A stretch of DNA of 34,546 nucleotides from Elusimicrobia bacterium RIFOXYA12_FULL_57_11 (lineage in GTDB: Bacteria; Elusimicrobiota; Elusimicrobia; Elusimicrobiales; UBA9959), in the NCBI GenBank assembly GCA_001800275.1, contig MGVB01000117.1, forward strand, positions 1 to 34,546. Direction: 5' to 3'. Position 1 is the stretch's first letter. The number at the start of each line of letters is the position of its first letter. Positions 7,094-15,684 of the stretch are shown piece after piece. The translations under genes were made by a program, and so were the position numbers. Below the pieces are notes generated by a model. The model was not told the origin of the DNA, ran no database searches, and was given only the letters and a program-made list of their open reading frames with translations.

Positions 7094-8452
7094 ATGTTCA
7101 AGAAAGTTCTTATCGCCAACCGCGGCGAAATAGCCATCCGCATAATCAGGACCCTCAGGGAGATGAATATCGGTTCCGTCTCCGTCTATTCGCAGGCGGA
7201 CCACTCCTCCCTGCATGTGCGCCTGGCCGACGAGTCCGTCTGCATAGGCCCCGCCATGGCCCGCGAAAGCTACCTGAGCATCCCGGCCATCATTGCCGCG
7301 GCTAAAATAACAGGCGCCGATGCCATCCACCCGGGCTACGGCTTCCTTTCGGAAAACGCGGACTTCTCCGCCGCCTGCCGCGACAACGGCATAACTTTCA
7401 TCGGCCCTTCCCCCAAATCTATCCAGCAGCTGGGGCATAAAGCCGAAGCCCGCAAGATGGCGGTAAAAGCCGGCATACCGGTAACCCCCGGAACAAAGGA
7501 TTGCGTATATAAGGACGCCGCCGCCCAGGCGGCAAAGATAGGCTACCCCATAATGATCAAGGCCGCGGCCGGCGGCGGCGGCAAGGGCATACGCATAGTG
7601 CGCGCGGCCGGCCAGCTGGCCAACGAGATGAACATAGCCCAAAGCGAGTCCAAGGCCGCGTTCGGCAACGGCGACGTTTATTTTGAGAAGTACATCGAAC
7701 TGCCCCGCCACATAGAAGTACAGTTCGCGCGCGACTCGCACGGCAACGTTATAGCCTTCCCCGAGCGCGACTGCTCCATACAGCGCCGCCACCAGAAGCT
7801 GGTGGAGGAGTCCCCCTCCCCGGCCGTAGACAAAAAATTGCGCGCCAGCCTGGAAGAGGCCGCCGTAAAACTGGCCGAAGCCGCCAATTACGTGGGCGTG
7901 GGTACGGTGGAGTTCCTGCTTACCCAGACAGGGGAATTCTACTTCATGGAGGTTAACACCCGCCTGCAGGTGGAGCACCCCGTAACGGAATACATAACCG
8001 GTTTTGACCTGGTGAAAGAGCAGTTCCTGGCCGCGGCCGGGGAAAAGCTCTCCTACACCGGCGGGCACACTGTCCCGCACCAGGGCCACTGCATAGAGCA
8101 CCGCATCAACGCGGAAGATTTTACACGCAATTTCGCGCCCAGCGTGGGCAGGGTGGAGGAATGGATACTGCCGGGCGGGCCCGGCATACGCATAGATACC
8201 CACGTATACTCAGGCTACAACCTGCCGGTGTACTACGACAGCATGCTGGCCAAGCTCATCGTCTGGGGCCCCGACCGCGCCTCTGCCGTGGCCAGGAGCC
8301 GGCGCGCGCTTGAAGATTTCAAGGTAAAAGGCATCAAAACCACCATAGAAGCGCACAAACTTATAGTGGAAAGTGCGGGTTTCCAGGCCGGCAAGACCGA
8401 TACCGGTTTCATGGAAAGACTGCTGGCGCCGGCCGAGCCCGTAAAGGCATGA
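7094..8452 (+). CDS. accC: Biotin carboxylase subunit of acetyl-CoA carboxylase
   Basis: A 452-residue ATP-grasp enzyme of normal length. It has the N-terminal KVLIANRGEIAIRIIRT signature, DAIHPGYGFLSENADF, the glycine-rich ATP loop KAAAGGGGKGIRIV, and the catalytic block FMEVNTRLQVEHPVTE. It carboxylates biotin on the carrier protein with ATP and bicarbonate, feeding malonyl-CoA synthesis. GGAGG precedes the ATG. Its last four bases ATGA are shared with the start of the next gene, so translation is probably coupled. Pyruvate or propionyl carboxylase subunits are alternatives, but the adjacent AccB-like protein supports acetyl-CoA carboxylase. Confidence 0.95.
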   Translation: MFKKVLIANRGEIAIRIIRTLREMNIGSVSVYSQADHSSLHVRLADESVCIGPAMARESYLSIPAIIAAAKITGADAIHPGYGFLSENADFSAACRDNGITFIGPSPKSIQQLGHKAEARKMAVKAGIPVTPGTKDCVYKDAAAQAAKIGYPIMIKAAAGGGGKGIRIVRAAGQLANEMNIAQSESKAAFGNGDVYFEKYIELPRHIEVQFARDSHGNVIAFPERDCSIQRRHQKLVEESPSPAVDKKLRASLEEAAVKLAEAANYVGVGTVEFLLTQTGEFYFMEVNTRLQVEHPVTEYITGFDLVKEQFLAAAGEKLSYTGGHTVPHQGHCIEHRINAEDFTRNFAPSVGRVEEWILPGGPGIRIDTHVYSGYNLPVYYDSMLAKLIVWGPDRASAVARSRRALEDFKVKGIKTTIEAHKLIVESAGFQAGKTDTGFMERLLAPAEPVKA

Positions 8453-8922
8453 CCACCGCCGCAAAGATAATGCCGCTTGGCAAGGCACTGGCGCTGCGCG
8501 CCGCGCTGCGCCGGAAAGGGAAAAAAGCCGTGTTCACCAACGGCTGTTTCGACGTTATCCACGCTGGGCACATAGCCACCCTGGAGACCGCGCGTTCAGC
8601 CGGTGATTTTCTTTTCCTGGGACTGAATTCCGACGCTTCCGTACGCAGGCTCAAGGGCCCCTCCCGGCCCCTTAACAAGGCCGGCGACAGGGCACGGGTA
8701 CTGGCGGCCATGGCCGCCGTAGACGCGGTGGTGATATTCACGGCTGACACGCCGCTCGAACTCATAAAGGCGCTGCGGCCGGACGTCCTGGTAAAAGGCG
8801 CCGACTACCGCAGGGAAACCGTAGTCGGGGCCGGCTTTGCCGGCAGGGTACTCCTTATACCACTTGTCAAAGGCCGCTCCACAACCGCCCTGGCGGCCAA
8901 ACTGGCGCCCCGGAAGCGTTAA
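8449..8922 (+). CDS. RfaE2-type heptose-1-phosphate adenylyltransferase
   Basis: A 157-residue cytidylyltransferase-fold protein. It shows the HxGH nucleotide-binding motif in NGCFDVIHAGH, GLNSDASVRRLKGPSRP, and KGADYRRETVVGA, which together are diagnostic of the C-terminal half of HldE (RfaE domain II). The expected reaction is ATP plus D-glycero-beta-D-manno-heptose-1-phosphate to ADP-heptose, used in lipopolysaccharide core or other heptosylated glycans. It is a stand-alone domain, with no kinase half in the window. It overlaps accC by 4 bp. The GT9-family (heptosyltransferase-like) gene at 31558 is a possible consumer of ADP-heptose. Specificity for other sugar phosphates is not excluded. 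Confidence 0.85.
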   Translation: MTTAAKIMPLGKALALRAALRRKGKKAVFTNGCFDVIHAGHIATLETARSAGDFLFLGLNSDASVRRLKGPSRPLNKAGDRARVLAAMAAVDAVVIFTADTPLELIKALRPDVLVKGADYRRETVVGAGFAGRVLLIPLVKGRSTTALAAKLAPRKR

Positions 8923-8968
8923 TTTAGCTTTCCCTCACACGGCCAATATATTAAAATATAACGATATT

Positions 8969-10177
8969 ATGATTGACATTTTTGAAAAGTGCAGGAACTT
9001 CACCATTGTACGGCGGCTAATGGAATCCGGCATATACCCGTACTTCAAAGAACTAGAGTCCGAGCAGGCCCCTGAAATCACCATCAAGGGGAAAAAATTC
9101 ATAATGTTCGGGTCCAACAATTACCTGGGCCTGGCCAACGACCCGCGCATGAAGACTGCGGCCATAGATGCCATAAAGAAATTCGGCACCGGGGTGGCCG
9201 GCTCACGCTTCCTGAACGGCAACACGGTCCTCCATATGGAGCTGGAGCGCAAACTGGCCGCCTTCAAAGGCCAGGAAGCCGCCCTCATCTATGCCACCGG
9301 CTACCAGATGAACCTTGGCGTAATCTCCGCCCTGGTCGGAAAAGGCGATTTCGCGATTATAGACAAACTGGACCACGCGAGCATCCTGGACGGCTGCAGG
9401 CTTTCCCATGGCGAATTGCGCCGCTTTAAGCACAATAACCCGGCCGACTTGGACCGCGTACTCAGGGAAATCGGCCCCAGGCACGGCAAGCTCGTTATCG
9501 TGGACGGCGTTTTCTCCATGGAAGGCGACATCTGCCCCCTGCCCGAGATAGTAAAGGTGGTAAAGCGGCACGGCGCCCGCCTGATGGTTGACGACGCGCA
9601 CGCTACCGGCGTCCTGGGCAGGCATGGGCACGGCACCAGCGAACATTTCAGCCTGAACCGCAAAGACGTGGACATTGTGGTGGGCACCTGTTCCAAATCT
9701 TTCGCCTCGGTAGGCGGCTTCGCGGTGGGCAACGCGGACATTATCCACTACATACAGCATATCTCCCGCTCCATGATCTTCTCCGCGGCCCTGCCCCCGG
9801 CTTCGGTCGCAGCTATTTCCAAAGCGATAGACATCATAGAAGAGGAACCCCAGCGCATTAAAAAACTCTGGGACAATTCCAGGTACTTGATGAAGCGCTT
9901 CAAGGACATGGGCCTTAACACCGGCGAGACGCAGACCCCTATAATACCGGTGGTCATAGGTGATAATGAAAAGACCTTCCTGCTCTGGCGCATGCTTTAT
10001 GATAACGGGCTGTTCACCAACCCGGTGGTAAGCCCTGCCGTCCCTCCCAAACGCGCCCTGATCCGCGTTGTGGCCACCGCCACCCATACGCGCGAACAAC
10101 TGGACCGCGCCCTGAATATTTTTGAGACCTGCGTCAGGAAAGTCCTGAAGAAGAAACCCGCGGCCCTGGTTAAATAG
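8969..10177 (+). CDS. Alpha-oxoamine synthase, serine palmitoyltransferase-like
   Basis: A 402-residue PLP enzyme of the alpha-oxoamine synthase family, which condenses an amino acid with an acyl-CoA and releases CO2. The PLP lysine is Lys243 in GTCSKSFASVGGF, which resembles serine palmitoyltransferase (GTFSKSFASxGGF) more than BioF or Kbl. FGSNNYLGLANDP and DDAHATGVLG are also present. The likely reaction is serine plus long-chain acyl thioester to 3-ketosphinganine, but 8-amino-7-oxononanoate or 2-amino-3-ketobutyrate synthesis cannot be excluded. No bio or tdh genes are adjacent. The start at 8969 is chosen because upstream in-frame sequence overlaps the previous gene and does not resemble the family. 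A GNAT protein gene follows 24 bp downstream. Confidence 0.85.
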   Translation: MIDIFEKCRNFTIVRRLMESGIYPYFKELESEQAPEITIKGKKFIMFGSNNYLGLANDPRMKTAAIDAIKKFGTGVAGSRFLNGNTVLHMELERKLAAFKGQEAALIYATGYQMNLGVISALVGKGDFAIIDKLDHASILDGCRLSHGELRRFKHNNPADLDRVLREIGPRHGKLVIVDGVFSMEGDICPLPEIVKVVKRHGARLMVDDAHATGVLGRHGHGTSEHFSLNRKDVDIVVGTCSKSFASVGGFAVGNADIIHYIQHISRSMIFSAALPPASVAAISKAIDIIEEEPQRIKKLWDNSRYLMKRFKDMGLNTGETQTPIIPVVIGDNEKTFLLWRMLYDNGLFTNPVVSPAVPPKRALIRVVATATHTREQLDRALNIFETCVRKVLKKKPAALVK

Positions 10178-10201
10178 GCCCCGGCCCGCCCGGCCAATTT
10201 T

Positions 10202-11317
10202 ATGTCAATAACCGTCAGGGAACTCGGCGAGGCCGGACTCGGCGCTTTCATAGATTACCCATACGACCTTTTCCGCACCCACCCGCACTGGGTGGGCGAA
10301 CTGAAGAAGGACACCCGGCACCTCCTGGAGACGGCCCATCCTTTTTGGCGCCACGGAGAGCGCTCCCTTCTTATAGCCTACCGGGACAACCTCCCGGTAG
10401 GACGCCTGGCGGCCATAATCAACCGCGCGCACAACTCATTTCACGGTGAAAACTGCGGTTTTTTCGGATTTTTTGACTGCGCCGACGACAAGGAGGCCGC
10501 CGCCGCCTTGTTTGCGGCCGCGGAGAAGTATCTACGCGCCAAAGGGATGGACAAAATACGCGGCCCGGTAAACCCCTCCACCAACGAGACCTGCGGCCTC
10601 CTGATCAGCGGTTTTGACGCGCCGCCGATGATAATGATGCCCTACAACCCGCCTTATTACGCCGGCCTGATAGAGGCCGCGGGGTTCGCCAAGGCCAAAG
10701 ATCTCTTTGCCTTCAGGATGGAGGTGTCATCCGGCCTGGATGAGCGGTTCGAAAAAATAATACGCCGCGCCACGCGGGGCAAGGATATCACCGTGGAGCT
10801 GGTGGACGTAAAGAACCTGGACGGCGCCATAGCCGACCTTAAGGACATATACAACTCCGCCTGGGAAAAGAACTGGGGGTTCATCCCCATGACGGACGCG
10901 GAACTTGACGACCTGGGGCGCGCCCTTAAACCGCTGCTCAAGCCGGACTACCTGTTTTTCGCCAAGGTCGACGGCAAAACGGCCGCTTTTGTGCTTATGC
11001 TGCCCAATTTTAATATCCCCCTTAAGACCGCGCGCGGCGCGCTTAACCCGCTGACGCTGCTGCCGTTCCTTTACAAGATGTTCTTCAAGATACGGTCCGG
11101 CCGCCTGCTGGCTTTGGGCGTCAAGAAAGAATTCCGCAACCGCGGCCTTGAGATACTGCTCATAAAACAGGCCATCGAAGCCGGGCGCCGCATGAACTGG
11201 GAATACGGCGAAATGTCCTGGACCCTGGAAGACAACACCGCCATAAACAACGTCATCGAAGCGGTTGGCGGCAGGGTGTACCGGGAATACCGCATTTACG
11301 AAAAAACCGTTCATTAA
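10202..11317 (+). CDS. GNAT-superfamily acyltransferase-like protein
   Basis: A 371-residue protein of a widespread but poorly characterised GNAT-fold family. Recognisable blocks are the YDLFRTHPHWVGEL opening, FFGFFDCADDKEAAAALF, RGPVNPSTNETCGLLI and PPMIMMPYNPPYYAGLIEAAGF. A second acyltransferase-like half ends in LALGVKKEFRNRGLEILL. This looks like an N-acyltransferase acting on an amine. Its position 24 bp after the serine-palmitoyltransferase-like gene suggests N-acylation of the product long-chain base, but that is inference from context. Bacterial ceramide synthases have been described as acyltransferases of this broad superfamily; equivalence to this subfamily is not shown. Confidence 0.75.
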   Translation: MSITVRELGEAGLGAFIDYPYDLFRTHPHWVGELKKDTRHLLETAHPFWRHGERSLLIAYRDNLPVGRLAAIINRAHNSFHGENCGFFGFFDCADDKEAAAALFAAAEKYLRAKGMDKIRGPVNPSTNETCGLLISGFDAPPMIMMPYNPPYYAGLIEAAGFAKAKDLFAFRMEVSSGLDERFEKIIRRATRGKDITVELVDVKNLDGAIADLKDIYNSAWEKNWGFIPMTDAELDDLGRALKPLLKPDYLFFAKVDGKTAAFVLMLPNFNIPLKTARGALNPLTLLPFLYKMFFKIRSGRLLALGVKKEFRNRGLEILLIKQAIEAGRRMNWEYGEMSWTLEDNTAINNVIEAVGGRVYREYRIYEKTVH

Positions 11318-11362
11318 CTATTCCGCAATCATTATTTAACCGGCCGCTGCCATAATATACTC

Positions 11363-12541
11363 ATGAAGTTTTCAAGTCTCGGTAAACTTAAGAATATTCC
11401 CGCGCCCGCCGCTGTTGTCCAGCCGGCGCCGGTCGCCGCGCCAGAAGAAAAAATTCCCGCCCCGGAGCCGCAAAGCCAGGACACGGCCATCCCCGCAGAA
11501 AGCGCAACCCCCCCGGCCCAGGTTTCCAGGCCCGCGCGCACCCTTAAAACCCCGACGCCCGTAGCCGCGCCGGACGTGCCGTTCGAGGAACTGGATGCCC
11601 GGGCCAGAGAAATTTACACGAGCCTGATGGCCCAGGCCAGGGAACTGCTAAGCCGCACGCAGCAGCCCTATACGGAGCAATATGAAGCCGTAAGGCGGGG
11701 CTGTGAAGCCGCCGCTGAAGAGCTGAAGACCAACCCGGTGCTTTTGAACTACAGCGCGTATTCGACTTCGGGAGACTACCTGGCGGGACACACCGCTAAC
11801 ACCACACTGCTGGCGCTGGCCATGGGCCTTGCCGCCAGGCTCAGGCCCGGAGAGTTGAGCCTCCTGGGTTTTTGCGCCATGGCGCACGACATCGGCATGA
11901 CCGCCTACAGCCATCTTTACAATAATGAGGCCCGCCTCAATGAGGATGAGTTCGCCGAAATGGCCCTGCATGCGGAGGAAGGGATAAGAAAACTCGACCG
12001 GATAGTAGACCTTGACTACCGTATAAAAGACCGCGCAAAAACCGTGATATTGCAGGTCCATGAGCGCCTGGACGGCGGCGGCTACCCGGATAGGCTTTCC
12101 AAAGAAGAAATAGACCCCCTGGCCCAGTTCATAGGAATAGCCGATTCCTACGAAGCCCTCACCCACCCGCGGGCCTGGCGCGCCGCGATATCCCCGCCGG
12201 AAGCCGTTAAGACGCTTTTAGAAAAAGAGGGGCGCGGGTTCAATTCAAAAGCCATAAAAGCGCTGATTGGAGCCCTGTCCATTTATCCACCCACTTCGCT
12301 GGTGGCGCTTTCGACAGGAGAGATCGCGCGGGTGATACAGGTTAACCCCGGTTCACTCACCCGGCCCCTGGTAGAAATTTTCCTGGACGGAAAATTCCGC
12401 CAGACGGCGAAAAAAACACTTAACCTGCTTAAACACCCGCTCACCGCTATAGAGAGAGGCGTGCCATTTAAAGAACTGGAGAAGAACAACCCCGAACTAG
12501 CCGCCAGCCTGGAACTGGCCGGCTGGTGGGTGGAGTGGTAA
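11363..12541 (+). CDS. HD-GYP domain signalling protein
   Basis: A 392-residue protein. The first 80 residues are Pro/Ala-rich and probably disordered. An HD-GYP domain follows, with metal-ligand motif HD at 175-176 (MAHDIGM) and HERLDGGGYP at 233-242. HD-GYP proteins are phosphodiesterases that hydrolyse cyclic di-GMP (or cGAMP). The loop reads GGGYP rather than the more common GxGYP wording but keeps the key glycine, tyrosine and proline. No transmembrane segment was seen. The stop overlaps the start of the receiver-domain gene by one base (TAATG), implying coupled expression and possibly a functional pair split into two polypeptides. Confidence 0.87.
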   Translation: MKFSSLGKLKNIPAPAAVVQPAPVAAPEEKIPAPEPQSQDTAIPAESATPPAQVSRPARTLKTPTPVAAPDVPFEELDARAREIYTSLMAQARELLSRTQQPYTEQYEAVRRGCEAAAEELKTNPVLLNYSAYSTSGDYLAGHTANTTLLALAMGLAARLRPGELSLLGFCAMAHDIGMTAYSHLYNNEARLNEDEFAEMALHAEEGIRKLDRIVDLDYRIKDRAKTVILQVHERLDGGGYPDRLSKEEIDPLAQFIGIADSYEALTHPRAWRAAISPPEAVKTLLEKEGRGFNSKAIKALIGALSIYPPTSLVALSTGEIARVIQVNPGSLTRPLVEIFLDGKFRQTAKKTLNLLKHPLTAIERGVPFKELEKNNPELAASLELAGWWVEW

Positions 12542-12945
12542 TGAGCAAACGCCAACTGCTTTTCATAGAAGACGAGGGCTATGTTATTGGCCGGGTCAAT
12601 GACATAATTAAAGGTTTCCCCCAATTCGAAGTCACTCATTGCGACAACGCCGAAGAAGCCCGCGAGCTCCTGGCCGGCCGGGTTTTTGACGTAGTAATAA
12701 CCGACATTTACCTGCGCGGAGTTTCCGCCCTGGAACTTTCTTTCAAGGCAAGGGAGAAAAACCCCGACACCTGCGTCATAATAATTACCGGGCTGGACAA
12801 TGTTGAACTGGCCACCAAGGCGGTGAAGGAAGGGGCTTTGGACTTCATCATCAAGCCGCCCGGGCTGGAACGGCTGACCAACACGCTCAGGCTTTTTACT
12901 CTGGTGCGGGGACTAGCGCCGCAGAATGGAGGAGAGAAGCCGTAA
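12541..12945 (+). CDS. Stand-alone response regulator receiver protein
   Basis: A 134-residue CheY-like protein with no output domain. The acidic pocket is Glu10-Asp11, the phospho-acceptor is Asp55 in VVITDIYL, the threonine is in IIITG and the conserved lysine in FIIKPPG. It starts inside the stop codon of the HD-GYP gene, so the HD-GYP protein is its likeliest partner. An in-frame ATG at 12526 lies within the previous gene and is less likely. The 3' end overlaps the convergent nucleotidyltransferase gene by 33 bp. Confidence 0.88.
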   Translation: MSKRQLLFIEDEGYVIGRVNDIIKGFPQFEVTHCDNAEEARELLAGRVFDVVITDIYLRGVSALELSFKAREKNPDTCVIIITGLDNVELATKAVKEGALDFIIKPPGLERLTNTLRLFTLVRGLAPQNGGEKP

Positions 12946-13761
12946 CGGGCGCAGCAGGTACGCGCCCGGGGAACTTGCGCCGTAACGGCGCCGCATGAAC
13001 CTCTGCTCCGGGAAAAGGTACCGGGCAAGCAGTACCGGCCGGTGCAGCACGGGCAGCAGGTACTCCAGCGCGGTTGAATGTTTTAAAGCGGCTTTCATAA
13101 AGAAGGCCGCCTTTATTTTTTCCGGGCCACGCACAATGAAGTTCCCGACCGCGGCCTCCGGGACAACACCGGCGGCAAGCAGCCGCGCTATTACCGGCCA
13201 AATTACGGGACGAAGGCCGTAAAATCCGGCCTTACGCGCGGCCGCGCTCCAGAACATCGGGCCGTGCACTTCCAGCGCCTTGCGTGCTATGCGGGAACAG
13301 TCCTCTACGGCGCGCGCCGGCAGTTCGCCGTGGTGCAGCAGCGGGTGGGCGGCGCTGTGCAGGAACAGGTCGGGCAGGTTAAGCGCAAGGCCTTCGGGGC
13401 CGGGTTCAAGGCCCCAGTCAAAAAGTTCCTCTGTATTTTTTATGTGCCAGAGGCCGGTATGTATATCTATTATCGCTGGCGGCGCGCTGCCGGAACCGGG
13501 GCGCTGCCAGGCATCGGCGCTGCCGGGCATGGGTTCAAAACCGAGTTCGGCCAGGATCTTCTCGAATTTAAGCAAATCTTTGGAGCGCAGCAGGATGTCC
13601 GCGTCCGTCATGCCGCGTTCGCCTAATTGATAAAGGCCGAGCTCCAGCAGGGCGGCGCCCTTGAGCGCCACGGTTTCTATGCCGGCCTTAAAAGCGGCGG
13701 CGCGCGCCTCTTTAAGGGCGCCTAAAAGCAAAATTTCTCTGGCCGCTATCGCTTTATCCAT
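12913..13761 (-). CDS. NTP_transf_5-type nucleotidyltransferase
   Basis: A 282-residue protein matching the uncharacterised nucleotidyltransferase family NTP_transf_5. The signature VALKGAALLELGLY is followed by RGMTDADILL, giving Lys34-Gly35, Arg49 and the metal-binding pair Asp53/Asp55. IDIHTGLWHI and a conserved HSAAHPLLHHGEL histidine block follow. Members occur in exopolysaccharide and RiPP (including lasso peptide) clusters, but their substrate is mostly unknown. The frame is open upstream to 13902; the ATG at 13761 is preferred because similarity begins just after it and the upstream part runs through a perfect inverted repeat. It is a lone minus-strand gene convergent with the receiver gene. 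Confidence 0.8.
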   Translation of the reverse strand: MDKAIAAREILLLGALKEARAAAFKAGIETVALKGAALLELGLYQLGERGMTDADILLRSKDLLKFEKILAELGFEPMPGSADAWQRPGSGSAPPAIIDIHTGLWHIKNTEELFDWGLEPGPEGLALNLPDLFLHSAAHPLLHHGELPARAVEDCSRIARKALEVHGPMFWSAAARKAGFYGLRPVIWPVIARLLAAGVVPEAAVGNFIVRGPEKIKAAFFMKAALKHSTALEYLLPVLHRPVLLARYLFPEQRFMRRRYGASSPGAYLLRPLRLLSSILRR

Positions 13762-14070
13762 ATTAGACCACGTACTTATACTCCGAGCATTAACACTCAA
13801 ACCTCGCGCGGTTCTGTCGGCGCGGCCAGGGTGGGGCTTTGTGAACCCGGAAGAGGGAACCCTGCAAAGCCCCACCCTGGCCGCACCTCCGGCAACGCTC
13901 ATCCGCTTAAAATTTAAATCCGCCGTCCCTTTACCTATCAGTGATTTTAGAATATGGGAGCAGGGCCGTAAAGGACAAACCGGGGCGCCATTTAAGCGCC
14001 GGCGCTGTTGCGCACTTTTATAAATGCGATAATATAGCGTGGTTTTATCCTGTCCGCACAGAGGGGAACA
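13762..14070. other. Divergent intergenic region with hairpin
   Basis: This 309-bp gap separates the divergent nucleotidyltransferase and cyclase genes. Apart from the inverted repeat at 13822-13884 it contains no convincing gene. AT-rich stretches near 13780-13800 and 14025-14050 (GCGATAATATAGCG) could hold promoters for the minus and plus genes respectively, but no complete -35/-10 pair was convincing. AGAGGGGAACA precedes the cyclase start as a weak ribosome-binding site. Confidence 0.45.
13822..13884. repeat. Perfect 20-bp inverted repeat
   Basis: Bases 13822-13841 and 13865-13884 are exact inverted complements of 20 bp, separated by a 23-nt loop. No T-run follows on either strand, and it sits between divergently transcribed genes, where a terminator is not expected. 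It is simpler than the other foldback elements, which have two internal hairpins. Possible roles are a protein-binding operator or a relict mobile palindrome. Confidence 0.85.
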
Positions 14071-15603
14071 ATGACCGCCAAGACCGAAAAGGCCGAGCGC
14101 CAGAAGAAGCTTTCAGAGTTTTTCAGGATACTCTCAATTCCCATAATCCTGGCGGTGGTGAATTCCACTTTTTTTAAGATGGCTATGACCGCCCTTACGG
14201 GGATGCCGCGCGGCAATTCCGGAGGCAACCTGGTAAACGTTACCCTGGGCAGCCATTACATAGGAGCTTCTTTCGGTTTCTCCTTCGGCATTATGACGCT
14301 GCTGGTCTACCTCTGGGGCAGGCCCGCGTACCTGTACATCGCAAACCCCGACGAGCGCCTGAAGGACAAGATACGGCGGCGCCTCGGGAATATATACAGG
14401 GACGCTTTCCTTATGGTGCTCGGCGTACAGTGCTTATCGCTGGGCATCGCATTCCTCGCCCCGGGCACAATATCGGGAGCGGAATACGCGGCGGCCGGCG
14501 TGTCCTTCCTGGCCCAGGCGGCGCTGCTGGTGGTCTACATAGACGCGCACCTCTCTAAGCAGAAGTTACTTATGGAGGCGCTTTACTCTGCGCAGGAGCT
14601 GGCGCGGCTGCGGCCCGGCTTCGCCCTGCCCATTTACATAAGAATAGCCGCCCTGATAGTCGGCTTCGCCATACTGCCTTTCATGCTGATCTACCTCGCT
14701 TTTCTCAACCGCGTGCCGTGGGACAATTTCTCCGGCGAGTTCGTCATGCTGTTGTTTATTTCTTCCGCGCTGCTGCTCAACGGCCTTTCCAGCATTTACA
14801 ACGGGATCCAGCTGCCGCTGGACGGCCTTATCGCCAAGATGAAGCGCGTCTCCGGCGGCGACTACGGCGTTAAAACGCGCATTTATTTCTCCGACGAGGT
14901 GGCCTTGCTGAAGGCCGGGTTCAACGAAATGACGGAGGGCCTGCGCGAGCGCGAGGAGCTGCGCAATACCTTCGGCCGATACATGTCCATAGAGGTGGCC
15001 CGCCAGCTGCTGAAGAACAAAAAGGTGCACCTCGGGGGCGAGCACCTGGAAGCCGCCGTCATGTTCTGCGACATCCGCAACTTCACCCCGCTCAGCGAGA
15101 ACCTGTCGGCGGCGCGGCTGGTAGAATTCCTCAACCATTATTTTTCCTACATCACCCCGCCCATAACCGCCAACTCCGGCGTTATAAGCAAGTTCATCGG
15201 CGACGCCGTGATGGCCGTTTATACGCCAATGATGGGCTCGGAAAATTACGCCGCGGACGCCGTGCGCGCGGCGCTGGCCATGCGCCGGGCCCTGGCGGAG
15301 TTCAACGCCTCGGGGAAGGGCCCGGGACCGGTGCAGTTCGGCATAGGGATACAGACCGGCGGCCTGGTAGCCGGAAATATCGGCACGCTCAGCCGCCTGG
15401 AGTATACTTTTATAGGGGACACCGTGAACATCGCCGCCCGCCTCGAATCAAAAACCAAGGACCTGGGCACCGATATCCTCATAAGCCGGCTGGTACTGGA
15501 AAAGGTCGGCGGGACCCTGGACGGGGAAGCCAGGTTCGAGAGCGTGGGCCCCGTGGCGCTGAAAGGAAAAGCCGAACCGCTGGAACTTTACAAGGTCCTG
15601 TAG
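14071..15603 (+). CDS. Membrane class III adenylate/guanylate cyclase with HAMP
   Basis: A 510-residue protein. The N-terminal half (about 20-245) holds roughly six hydrophobic segments. A HAMP-like linker follows (GLIAKMKRVSGGDYGVKTR). The catalytic cyclase homology domain occupies about 320-510. FCDIRNFTPLSE carries the first metal aspartate, and GDAVMAVYTP and FIGDTVNIAARLESKTK are typical. It should make cAMP or cGMP from the NTP, with the membrane part as sensor. It lies near HD-GYP and PilZ genes but is separately oriented from the nucleotidyltransferase. No cAMP receptor protein is in the window. Confidence 0.92.
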   Translation: MTAKTEKAERQKKLSEFFRILSIPIILAVVNSTFFKMAMTALTGMPRGNSGGNLVNVTLGSHYIGASFGFSFGIMTLLVYLWGRPAYLYIANPDERLKDKIRRRLGNIYRDAFLMVLGVQCLSLGIAFLAPGTISGAEYAAAGVSFLAQAALLVVYIDAHLSKQKLLMEALYSAQELARLRPGFALPIYIRIAALIVGFAILPFMLIYLAFLNRVPWDNFSGEFVMLLFISSALLLNGLSSIYNGIQLPLDGLIAKMKRVSGGDYGVKTRIYFSDEVALLKAGFNEMTEGLREREELRNTFGRYMSIEVARQLLKNKKVHLGGEHLEAAVMFCDIRNFTPLSENLSAARLVEFLNHYFSYITPPITANSGVISKFIGDAVMAVYTPMMGSENYAADAVRAALAMRRALAEFNASGKGPGPVQFGIGIQTGGLVAGNIGTLSRLEYTFIGDTVNIAARLESKTKDLGTDILISRLVLEKVGGTLDGEARFESVGPVALKGKAEPLELYKVL

Positions 15604-15684
15604 GCAGGAACAAAAGAGCCCTCTCGTTAAAGCGGGCGGCCTGTTTTGCCGGCGGACGAAGCGCCGTCTTCCGGCGCCTACGGG

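Noticed and set aside
15661-15677. 6-bp GC hairpin between the cyclase and PilZ genes as a terminator
   Set aside because: The stem is short and neither strand has a T-run after it; such hairpins arise by chance in GC-rich DNA.
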